A stretch of 64,000 nt of DNA from DASQPA01 sp963757335. GTDB taxonomy: Bacteria; Acidobacteriota; Thermoanaerobaculia; Multivoradales; UBA5704. Positions 57,163 through 64,000 of the stretch are shown in pieces. The notes under the pieces were generated by a model. That model ran no database searches and had not been told where the DNA came from. It was given only the letters and a program-made list of their open reading frames with translations. Location of the stretch: positions 682,001 to 746,000 of the forward strand of contig CAVWRJ010000013.1 of the NCBI GenBank assembly GCA_963757335.1, given 5' to 3'. The number at the start of each line of letters is the position of its first letter. Within the stretch, counting starts at the first letter, position 1. The position numbers and the translations under genes were made by a program.

Positions 57163-57445
57163 GGCGAAATGGGATAGAGGCCCCGCGATGTTTCAAGGCC
57201 AGAAGCGCCGACTTTATCACTCTGGAATGCAACGAAGCACCGGGACCAGCGAAAAATCCGGCCTGCGAGGACTGAAAAGAGGGGTGCAGCGGACGGAAGG
57301 TGCCGCTTATGAACCGAAGATGCGACTTCCGATATCGGTACCGACGAATCGTTGTTTAGGTCGTCAACCTATTGGGAAGCCGCACAAAGATCCTGGAAGG
57401 GACCGAACAGATCTCTTATGTCGTGAGGGTCGACGGTGACCGAAC
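57163..57445. other. Intergenic region, no gene seen
   Basis: About 280 bp, lower in GC than its surroundings and without coding pattern on either strand. It must hold the promoter of the sigma-factor gene, but I cannot point to clear boxes. It ends at a MITE-like repeat. Confidence 0.4.
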
Positions 57446-57688
57446 CACGAGTGCTTCGTCAGTCTTGGAATGATAGGTAGAGGCTTCGCGTCGCTTGGTC
57501 CCGCAGAGCTTCCGCAAGCAAAATCTCTCGTAAAGAGCCGGCTTGAGACCGGCTTGAGAAGAGTCCTCGCCGAAGCGTCCCTCCCCCCTGGGCGGGCGGG
57601 TGGAAGGGGATGGGGGGAGGACAGGAGGGGGGTGGCATTGCGCCAGTCGCCCCAGTGTCCTCATTCCAAGGCTGACGACCCACTAGGG
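57446..57688. repeat. MITE-like repeat 2, complete copy
   Basis: About 240 bp bounded by inverted repeats: left GCTTCGTCAGTCTTGGAATG, right CATTCCAAGGCTGACGACCC followed by ACTAG. The interior has the block CCCTGGGCGGGCGGGTGGAA and GGACAGGAGGGGGGTGGCAT shared with 48050–48245. The TAG stop codon of the neighbouring membrane-protein gene (57683–57685) lies inside the repeat end. Confidence 0.8.
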
Positions 57689-59299
57689 CGAGATCGTCGA
57701 GGCTGGCGGTTTCACGTCCACCACGAACACCCCGGTCCGCACCGGGCCGCCGCTCCTTACCTGCACCCAGAGGTGGTAGCGGCCGGGCTGGGGGAAGGCC
57801 CAGGGGAAGGAGAGGACACTGTCGGCCGGCGCCATCGCCATTCCGGCCATCCCTGCCATGCCTTTCCCCTGCTGCTTGTCGAAGAACTGGAGCGCCGCCA
57901 TCGAAACCGTCCCCTCCGGGTGGAGGTGGACGAACACCTGGCCGCCACCGTCGCTACCGTCTCTCGGATCGTCGCGGACGACCGCGGCATGGGAGAGCAT
58001 CCCCATGTAGGGCTCGATCGGCGCCGGCTTGCCGTCCGCGCCGTGGAGGGCGAAGCGGAGGCCGGCATCCTCTCCGGCCCTCCGCGCCCCGGCCGGCCCG
58101 AGCCAGGTCAGGATGAGGCCGTCGCCCAGGGCGAAGGCACCGCCCGGTCCGGCCGCGAAGCCCGCGGGCTGGAATCGTCCCGGAAGGAGTCGTCCGGGTC
58201 TGGCGAGGGGGGCGCCGGAAGGGTCGCGCTCGGCGGTGCGCTCGGCGGGAGCAGCGGGAGCGGCGGAACGTTCACGTTCGCCGTCAGGGTCTCGGAGAAG
58301 CCGTCCTCGTGGGTGACGTCGGCGTAGAGCCGGTAGGGGCCGGCCGGGAGGGGCGGCAGGGTGGCAGCGAAGGCTAAGGGGTCGCTGCCCTCGGGGATGG
58401 GATGGAGGTGGGCGAAGGCATCCTGCCCCGGCTGGCGGACGAGGAAGAGGTGCAGGAGCTTGCCGTGGTCGGGCAGCAGGGGGGTCCACCCGCGCCCCCC
58501 CACGGCGGGCGGGTCGATCTTGAGGGTGAGCTCCCGGCCCGCCCCGGCGGCGCGGACGCTCGCCGCGACCGGGAAGGGGCGATAGATCGTCCGCGCGAAC
58601 TCGGCGTCGACCTGGCGCCACCAGACCCGGCCCCCCCAGAGGGCGAGAGCGAGGAGGACCGCCGTCCCCGCCACCACCCAGCGGGCCCGCCGGCGGTGGC
58701 GGCGATCGGGCTCCACTCCAGGCGGGAGCTCGCTCTCCCGCACGGCGGCCCCGATCGCGGTCAGCGCCCCGGCCAGCAGAAAGGCGCCGAGGGCGGCGAG
58801 GACGATCGCCATCCCGCGACGCATGGGCAGGCGCCGGGTGGCCACGGCGACGACCGGGACGAGCACCGTGCCGGTGCCGGCGGCGCCCTTCACCTCGACC
58901 CGAACGCTGTAGGAGGTCGGGCGCATCAGCCAGAGCTGGGCGCTCCACAGGCTGGAGTCGCCGCGCACCCGCCGCGCCGGCTCGGCCGGGGGGACCCCCT
59001 CGGGACCGGCATTCCAGACCACCGGCTGCACGGCGATCGCGGTGATCCCCCCCTCGGAGCCTCCGGCCGGCATCGCCGGCATCGCCGACATCGCCGGCAT
59101 TGCCGGCATCGCCGTCCGCACGGTGATCTCCGCCTGGCCGGGGACGACCGAGGGCGGGCGGACGACGATCCGCACCGGGTAGGGGCCGGCCATGCTGTCG
59201 AAAAAGACGTCGGGGCTCCCCACGTGCCCCATGGTGACGAGGGCCACCGCGGCCATGCCGAAGAAGAGAGCTCGCCGGCTTGCGAGTTGCCGCGATCAA
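57683..59299 (-). CDS. Membrane protein with exported β-domains (two frame breaks)
   Basis: About 538 residues if repaired. An N-terminal helix (LFFGMAAVALVTMGHVGS) is followed by an exterior β-domain (YPVRIVVRPPSVVPGQAEIT), two further helices (MAIVLAALGAFLLAGALTAI; VVAGTAVLLALALWGGRVW) and two periplasmic domains rich in His: LLHLFLVRQPGQDAFAHLHP and GGQVFVHLHPEGTVSMAALQ, resembling YtkA/FixH-like copper- or cytochrome-oxidase-associated domains. Frame shifts lie near 59270 and 58190. A low-complexity AMPAMPAMSAMPAMPA repeat is present. It starts at TTG 59299 in a TTGA overlap with the upstream gene. Function unknown; metal handling is a guess from the His motifs. Confidence 0.6.
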   Translation of the reverse strand: MIAATRKPASSLLRHGRGGPRHHGARGEPRRLFRQHGRPLPGADRRPPALGRPRPGGDHRADGDAGNAGDVGDAGDAGRRLRGGDHRDRRAAGGLECRSRGGPPGRAGAAGARRLQPVERPALADAPDLLQRSGRGEGRRRHRHGARPGRRRGHPAPAHASRDGDRPRRPRRLSAGRGADRDRGRRAGERAPAWSGARSPPPPAGPLGGGGDGGPPRSRPLGGPGLVAPGRRRVRADDLSPLPGRGERPRRRGGPGAHPQDRPARRGGARVDPPAARPRQAPAPLPRPPAGAGCLRPPPSHPRGQRPLSLRCHPAAPPGRPLPALRRRHPRGRLLRDPDGERERSAAPAAPAERTAERDPSGAPLARPGRLLPGRFQPAGFAAGPGGAFALGDGLILTWLGPAGARRAGEDAGLRFALHGADGKPAPIEPYMGMLSHAAVVRDDPRDGSDGGGQVFVHLHPEGTVSMAALQFFDKQQGKGMAGMAGMAMAPADSVLSFPWAFPQPGRYHLWVQVRSGGPVRTGVFVVDVKPPASTISP

Positions 59300-60676
59300 C
59301 GCTGCACCCGGCCCATCCAGCTCCCCCAGAGGAGACCCAGCCGGGCCGAGACGGTGGCGAGGACGAAAGGCCACGGCGAGCTTCAACGGGGTCACCGGGT
59401 CGATGTCGGTGTCCCAGAACTGGTGCTGCCAGGGGCCGATGTGGTTGTAGTAGGTCCACTGGTCGGCGGCGAAGAACCAGTTGCGGGCGTGCGCGGTGAG
59501 CATGAAGCCGGAGAAGAGCCACTGCGCGGCGAAGAAGACGGCGAGGAACGCCAGGCCGGCGGCGAGGGCGAGGCGCCCGTCGCGCCCGTCCCGCGCCTCC
59601 CGACCGTCCCGACCGTCGCCGAACCGCTGTACGAGCAGGTCGATGGCGAGCGCCGGCAGGAGGAGGAGGAGGGGGAACTCGGTCGGCCACATGTGGGTGA
59701 CCGGGTTGTAGATGGGGGCGAGAAGCGGCCGCGCCGGGAAGAGCGGCAGAATCCAGAGCATGGCGAGCCTCAGGGCGGTGTAGGAGAGGGCCGTCCAGGT
59801 CGCCCCCCAACGCAGGCGCGCGCCGCGGGCGACGGCGAGCAGGAGGAACGGATAGAGCGCAGAGGAGAGCTTGTAGAAGAGCCCGCCGTGCTGCCGGTTG
59901 GGCTCGCTGTACTCCATCACCACGGTGGCGACGAGGACGAGCAGGATGCCGGCGGCGTAGGTGAAGGCGAGGGTGAGCCGCGGCTTGGCCGCGGGCGGCA
60001 CCCGGTTCGCCCAGGCCACGGCGAGCAGCATGGTGCCGAGCTGAATGGCGATCATGCCGGCGGCCAGAACCATGTGAGGCGGCGAGATGATCTTGACGTC
60101 CAGGCCGTAGGCGTTGTGCCACCAGTCGTCGAAGGGGGCCGAGGTGACCATGGCGAGGGCGCCCCAGATCGCCACCCAGGCGCCGAGCGGGGCGCGGAAA
60201 CCCCAGAAACGAACGGCGGCGGGGGCCTCGGACACGCCCGCAGCCCCGCCGAAGGTGGTCCGGAGCGCCAGCCAGCCGGCGGACAGCCCGGCGAGCACCC
60301 CGCCGAGGTAGATCGCCAGGTGCGCCGGGGTCCAGAAGGTGTCGCGGCCGATCGTCGCGTGCCAGGAGATGTCCCAGAGCAGGCCGACGGCGATGCTCGT
60401 CGAGCCGAAGAGGGCGGTATAGAGATACCAGGGGAGGGCGGCGGCGCGCTGGCGGGCGGCGGAGACCTGCGAGGGGGTCTTGAAGGAGGGCCGAAACCGG
60501 AGCCGGACGGGTGACGGATTCCATGCGAGGTCTTCTACGGGCAGGGAGACGACGAAGTTATGGCCCTCCCTGGCAGAGGGAGGCGGGTCGAGAGGGAGCC
60601 GTCCAGGGCCAGGGCCCGCAATTTCGAGCCCCGTCCGTCCTCTCGGGGGCACATCATTGTAGACGAGCCGGAGCAT
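59296..60676 (-). CDS. Polytopic membrane protein of unknown function (frame break near the end)
   Basis: About 430–460 residues with 9–10 helices. Conserved-looking text includes LLWDISWHATIGRDTFWTPA with HLAIYLGGVL, and PFDDWWHNAYGLDVKIISPP with HMVLAAGM; the repeated WH and PxH motifs could bind heme or metal. A frame shift near 59366 leads to the natural end VLATVSARLGLLWGSWMGRV. The start is uncertain: ATG 60676 is in frame, but the first 80 residues look non-coding, and an ATG at 60524 in another frame is an alternative. Divergent from the S1-domain gene. Unrecognised family. Confidence 0.55.
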
Positions 60677-60703
60677 TTTAGGGCAAGATTCGTGCGGATG
60701 GGG

Positions 60704-60732
60704 TCGACTTCGCGCCTCCGCTTCGCTACAGT
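60704..60732 (+). promoter_or_regulatory. Candidate promoter of S1-domain gene, possibly leaderless
   Basis: TCGACT (60704–60709) and TACAGT (60727–60732) are spaced by 17 bp. The start codon is only 9 bp beyond the −10 box, which would place the transcript start within a few bases of the ATG. No Shine–Dalgarno sequence precedes the ATG at 60742. Confidence 0.4.
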
Positions 60733-60741
60733 GGTGCACCT

Positions 60742-62169
60742 ATGAATGAGAACGAGAGTCAAGAGAAAACCGATTTCGGCGCCATCCTCGCCGAGTTCGA
60801 GCAGGACAAACCGGCGACCGAGGGCGCTCAGGCCCCCAAAGTGGGGGACAAGGTGAGCGGCAAGATCCTCTCGGTCGGTCCGGAAGCGGCGTTCGTGGAC
60901 TTGGGCGGTAAGGCCGAGGGGATGATCGAGCTCGCCCAGGTCAAGGACGCCGAGGGCCAGGTCACGGTTCAGGTCGGCGACACCCTGGAGGCCACGGTCA
61001 CGGGGGTCGACAGCGACACCGGCAGCCTGGTCTTGAAGAAGCGGGGCGGCGGGCGCGGGGCCGAGGCCCGCTCGGAGATCGAGTCGGCGCACCAGAACGG
61101 CATCCCCGTCGAGGGGCTGGTGACCGCGGTGGTCAAGGGCGGCGTCGAGGTGCAGGTCTCCGGGCTGCGCGGTTTCTGCCCGGTCTCCCAGCTCGACCTG
61201 CGCTATGTCGAGGACCCCGAGCGTTTCGTGGGCCAGCGGCTGACCTTCAGGGTCACCAAGTACGAGGAGGGTGGCAAGGGACGGCGTCCCAACATCATCC
61301 TCTCCCGCCGTTCCCTCCTGGAAGAGGAGCAGAAGGCCAAGGCGGCGGAGACCCGCGAGCGGCTCCAGCCCGGCGCGGTGGTGCACGGCAAGGTGACGTC
61401 GCTCACCGAGTACGGCGCCTTCCTGGACTTGGGCGGCCTCGAAGGGATGCTCCACGTGAGCGAGATCGGCTACGCGCGGACCGCTCATCCCAAGGACGTG
61501 CTCCAGGTCGGCCAGGAGCTGGAAGTCCAGATCCTGAAGATCGAGCCCGCCAAGGGCGGCAAGCAGGGGGAGCGGATCTCGCTCTCCAGAAAAGCCCTGG
61601 AGGCCGACCCCTGGAAGGAGGCGGCGACCCGCTTCCCCGACGGCACCAAGGTCAAGGGGCGGGTGATGCGGCTCGAGACCTTCGGCGCCTTCATCGAGGT
61701 GGCGCCGGGCCTGGAAGGGCTCGCCCACATCAGCGAGCTGGGGGCCGGCCGGCGGATCAATCATGCCCGCGAGGTGTTGCAGCTCGGCCAGGACGTCGAG
61801 GTGACGGTGCTCGGGGTGGATACGGCCAAGCGCCGGATCTCCCTCTCGCTCCAGGGCGAGCGGGACGAGCCGCAGCAGCGCAGCGAGTCGCGAGAGCCGT
61901 CTGCGTCGATGCGCGGCGAGCGGGAGGGTGGCGGCGGCGGCGGCGGGCGCAATGCCGGCGGTGGGGGTGGTGGCGGCGGACGCCAGGAGCGGCCGCGCCG
62001 CGAGCGCGAATCGCGCGGTGGCGGCGGGGGTGGCGGCGGCCGGGAGCGCGAGCGGGACCGTGGCGATCGCGGGGACGAGGGGGTGCCAGCCGCCTCTTCG
62101 GTCAGCAGCGGATCGGGCTTCGGCTCGATGGCGGACTTCTTCCGCACCAGCCAGAAGAAGCCGCAGTAG
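60742..62169 (+). CDS. S1-domain RNA-binding protein (ribosomal protein S1 homologue) with RG-rich tail
   Basis: A 475-residue protein with four S1 repeats at about residues 33–100, 118–190, 208–285 and 302–372 (GDKVSGKILSVGPEAAFVDL; GAVVHGKVTSLTEYGAFLDL; GTKVKGRVMRLETFGAFIEV). S1 proteins bind mRNA at the ribosome or act in RNA turnover. Canonical bacterial S1 has six repeats in Proteobacteria and four in many other phyla, so this may be the S1 of the organism. The C-terminal 85 residues are a Gly/Arg-rich tail with poly-Gly blocks and RG/RER repeats, unusual for S1 and likely disordered and RNA-binding. A hairpin overlaps the stop codon. Confidence 0.85.
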   Translation: MNENESQEKTDFGAILAEFEQDKPATEGAQAPKVGDKVSGKILSVGPEAAFVDLGGKAEGMIELAQVKDAEGQVTVQVGDTLEATVTGVDSDTGSLVLKKRGGGRGAEARSEIESAHQNGIPVEGLVTAVVKGGVEVQVSGLRGFCPVSQLDLRYVEDPERFVGQRLTFRVTKYEEGGKGRRPNIILSRRSLLEEEQKAKAAETRERLQPGAVVHGKVTSLTEYGAFLDLGGLEGMLHVSEIGYARTAHPKDVLQVGQELEVQILKIEPAKGGKQGERISLSRKALEADPWKEAATRFPDGTKVKGRVMRLETFGAFIEVAPGLEGLAHISELGAGRRINHAREVLQLGQDVEVTVLGVDTAKRRISLSLQGERDEPQQRSESREPSASMRGEREGGGGGGGRNAGGGGGGGGRQERPRRERESRGGGGGGGGRERERDRGDRGDEGVPAASSVSSGSGFGSMADFFRTSQKKPQ

Positions 62170-62191
62170 GACGGGCGCGAGCCCGTCCTAC
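62166..62191. terminator. Perfect hairpin at the end of the S1-domain gene
   Basis: GTAGGACGGGC–GCGA–GCCCGTCCTAC is an 11-bp perfect stem with a tetraloop; the stop codon TAG lies in the left arm. There is no T-run after it, and the next gene starts 13 bp later, so it may act as an attenuator or a small dispersed palindrome and not as a full terminator. Confidence 0.55.
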
Positions 62192-62203
62192 CGCCGCCCC
62201 GCC

Positions 62204-63343
62204 ATGCCTTTCCGCCTGCCGACGCGGACCGTCCTCGAACCGGGGTGTATCGCGCGCCTGCCGGAGATCGCGGCGAGCTACGCGCCGGGGAAGGTCCTCC
62301 TCGTCACCGACCGGGGCTACCGGTCGACCGGCATCCCGGAGCGGGTGGTCCGCGACCTCACCGCCCGATCCCTCCCCGTTCTCCTCTTCGACGAGATCGA
62401 GCCCAATCCCCGTTCGACGACGGTCGACCGCCTGGCCGAACGGGCGCGCGGCGAGGGGGTGACGCTCGTCGCCGGCCTCGGCGGCGGGAGTGTTTTGGAC
62501 GCCGCCAAAGCCCTGGCGATGCTCGTCCCCAACGGCGGCCGCGCCGAGGACTACGAGGGGAAAAACCGCGCCATCCAGGCCTCGCTCCCCTTTCTCGCCG
62601 TGCCGACCACCTGCGGCACCGGCTCCGAGGTCACCTGGGTGTCGGTGATCACCCACCCCGAGCGGCTGTGGAAGATGAGCCTCAAGGGCGACTCGATGTA
62701 CCCCGACTGGGCGCTCGTCGACGCCGATCTCCTCAAAACCCTCCCCCCCTCCTTCGTCGCCTGGACCGGGCTCGACGCCCTGACCCACGCCCTGGAGGCG
62801 GTGACCGGCCGCGCCGCCAACCCCGCCTCGGACGCCCTGGCGGCGCGCGCCGTGACCCTCCTCTTCCGCTACCTGAAGCGGGCGGTCGAGGACATCTCCA
62901 GAGACGCCGCGGCGCGGGAAGGGGTGGCGCAGGCGTCGACCCTCGCCGGCATGGCCTTCGGCAATGCCGACGTGGGGGCCGTCCACTGCCTGTCGGAGAC
63001 GGTCGGCGCCCGCTGGGACACCCCGCACGGCCTCGCCAACGCGGTCCTCCTGGCACCGGTCCTGCGCTCGCACGGAGCGGCGGTCACGCCGCAGCTCGCT
63101 GCCCTGGAGGCGAACCTCCCCGGCGGCCCCACCGGGGCGGACGACGGGGAGCGGGCCGAGCGCTTCCTGGTCTCGGTGGAGGCTCTCGTCCGCGCCCTGG
63201 AGACCCCCCACTTCACCGACCTCGGCATCCCCCGCGCGGACTACCCCTGGATCGCCAAGCGCGCCGCCCAGAACGGCTCGAACGCCGCGAACCCGCGGCC
63301 GATGGGCGCCGAGGAGTACCTCACGCTCCTGTCAGGGTTGTAA
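62204..63343 (+). CDS. Iron-containing (group III) alcohol dehydrogenase
   Basis: A 379-residue NAD(P)-dependent dehydrogenase. GLGGGSVLDAAKALA (residues 91–105) binds the nucleotide; LAVPTTCGTGSEVTWVSVIT and GLDALTHALEAVTGRAANPA contain Asp and His ligands of the metal, and WDTPHGLANAVLLAPVL gives the last His. The substrate is probably a primary alcohol or diol; it cannot be specified. The start at 62204 is directly after the hairpin, without a strong ribosome-binding site. Confidence 0.92.
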   Translation: MPFRLPTRTVLEPGCIARLPEIAASYAPGKVLLVTDRGYRSTGIPERVVRDLTARSLPVLLFDEIEPNPRSTTVDRLAERARGEGVTLVAGLGGGSVLDAAKALAMLVPNGGRAEDYEGKNRAIQASLPFLAVPTTCGTGSEVTWVSVITHPERLWKMSLKGDSMYPDWALVDADLLKTLPPSFVAWTGLDALTHALEAVTGRAANPASDALAARAVTLLFRYLKRAVEDISRDAAAREGVAQASTLAGMAFGNADVGAVHCLSETVGARWDTPHGLANAVLLAPVLRSHGAAVTPQLAALEANLPGGPTGADDGERAERFLVSVEALVRALETPHFTDLGIPRADYPWIAKRAAQNGSNAANPRPMGAEEYLTLLSGL

Positions 63344-63357
63344 GGGAGCAGCGGTCG

Positions 63358-63906
63358 TTACGGCCGGTGAACGATATAGCGCTCTTTCCCGGCCTGGAAC
63401 TCCTCCCGCGAAAGGCTGTAGCGGACGGTCTCCCGCCCGCCCTTCGCGATCCTCTCCACCTCGTGCATTCCGGCCTTTTCCATGACCCGCAGGGAGGCGA
63501 CGTTCGGCGCGTCGGAGCTGCCGTCGACGCGGTCGAGCCCCAGCTCTTCAAAACCGTAGCGGAGAAGCGTGCGGACGAGCTCGGTCGCCAGGCCTCGCCC
63601 CCAGTGGACGGGCGCCAGGCCGAAGAGGATCTCCAGCCCCGCCGGGAAGGGCCAGTAGCCGCCGAACCCGGCGACCGGCGCCCGGCCGCTCCGGTAGACC
63701 GCCCAGAGGCCGGTACCGTCCGTCCCGAAGCGCCGCAGGCTCTCTGACACCACCGCCCAGGTCTGCTCGATGGGGAGGACCTGATCGTCCCACAGGTAGC
63801 GGCGGACGTCGGGATCGGTGAAGAGGTGATGGAGGTCGTTGCGGTCGGCGGCCCGGAGCGGGCGGAGACGGAGCCGCTCCGTCTCGATCTCGGCAATCTT
63901 CGGCAC
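63358..63906 (-). CDS. GNAT-family N-acetyltransferase (RimJ/RimL-like)
   Basis: A 182-residue acetyl-CoA-dependent transferase. The N-terminus IETERLRLRPLRAADRNDLH is typical of RimJ/RimL-type GNATs. The acetyl-CoA-binding core is LEILFGLAPVHWGRGLATEL with VRTLLRYGFEELGLDRV, and NVASLRVMEKAGMHEVER is the conserved motif B. The substrate may be a protein N-terminus or a small amine. Convergent with the alcohol dehydrogenase gene (14 bp apart). Confidence 0.9.
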   Translation of the reverse strand: MPKIAEIETERLRLRPLRAADRNDLHHLFTDPDVRRYLWDDQVLPIEQTWAVVSESLRRFGTDGTGLWAVYRSGRAPVAGFGGYWPFPAGLEILFGLAPVHWGRGLATELVRTLLRYGFEELGLDRVDGSSDAPNVASLRVMEKAGMHEVERIAKGGRETVRYSLSREEFQAGKERYIVHRP

Positions 63907-64000
63907 GGCTGGATTCTACTCGCCCCGGCATCTGTCACGAATAACGGAAAGCCTATAGGATGATGGCGACTACTTTCGTCAAAACGCCGTCTTTTTCCGC
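63907..64000. other. Right edge, nothing identified
   Basis: The last 94 bp upstream of the GNAT gene presumably hold its promoter. The stretch becomes AT-richer (AATAACGGAAAGCCTATAGG), but I see no feature I can support. Confidence 0.3.

Overview
The window is about 70% G+C and gene-dense. Heptaheme cytochrome–TPR fusions, a VPS10/BNR propeller protein, an Hfq-like/RicT/PdxA operon and several membrane glycosyltransferases point to an Acidobacteriota bacterium, perhaps the Thermoanaerobaculia/Holophagae side. That placement is inference; no rRNA gene is present.

Layout. 1–8.4 kb: multiheme cytochrome–TPR gene, a 21-bp-periodic repeat element running into a DUF1579-like gene, a broken IS1595-type transposase, and a VPS10/BNR protein. 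8.4–10.2 kb: XRE/ImmA plus PIN module with its own operator-promoter. 10.2–17.8 kb: ClC channel, SDR dehydrogenase, membrane glycosyltransferase, NatAB-like ABC exporter, rhomboid-like protein. 17.8–19.7 kb: tRNA-Ser(UGA), serS and a 21/22-bp repeat array. 19.7–30.8 kb: envelope polysaccharide cluster (two large membrane proteins, three GT2 enzymes, one GT4, a polyprenyl-phosphate sugar transferase, a FkbM methyltransferase), mostly overlapping by 4 nt. 30.8–35.5 kb: pdxA, hfq-like, ricT, purD and a broken pta. 35.5–42.7 kb: ECF sigma/anti-sigma pair and exported proteins (DUF4198, DUF4331, BNR lipoprotein, SodC, DUF3108). 42.7–46.4 kb: an accessory zone with a second, inverted copy of the 21-bp-periodic element, two MITE-like repeats and a 1.7-kb insertion carrying paired DUF1670-type genes. 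46.4–57.7 kb: a Tat-exported cytokinin-dehydrogenase-like flavoprotein and a signalling island (three hybrid histidine kinases, two CheB, a CheR-PAS protein, an ECF sigma factor) with an octanucleotide tract at its central promoter. 57.7–64 kb: two membrane proteins, an S1-domain protein with an RG-rich tail, iron-type alcohol dehydrogenase, GNAT acetyltransferase.

The most unusual content is not ordinary genes. (1) Four copies of a roughly 80–105-bp hairpin element, three of them inside reading frames without breaking them; the terminal stems differ between copies but stay paired by compensatory changes. (2) A 1.7-kb element of two overlapping DUF1670-like genes bounded by identical 15-bp sequences around the palindrome GACATATGTC, which has split a MITE. 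(3) Two collinear copies of a roughly 480-bp element built on a 21-bp period, plus an unrelated 21/22-bp array beside serS. (4) Nearly ten copies of an 8-bp unit directly against a putative promoter.

Many long genes (cytochrome–TPR, VPS10 protein, a glycosyltransferase, pta, anti-sigma factor, DUF4331, two membrane proteins) carry single-base frame breaks while the protein sequence continues in another frame. Residual long-read assembly error is the simplest explanation, so these are described as one gene each.
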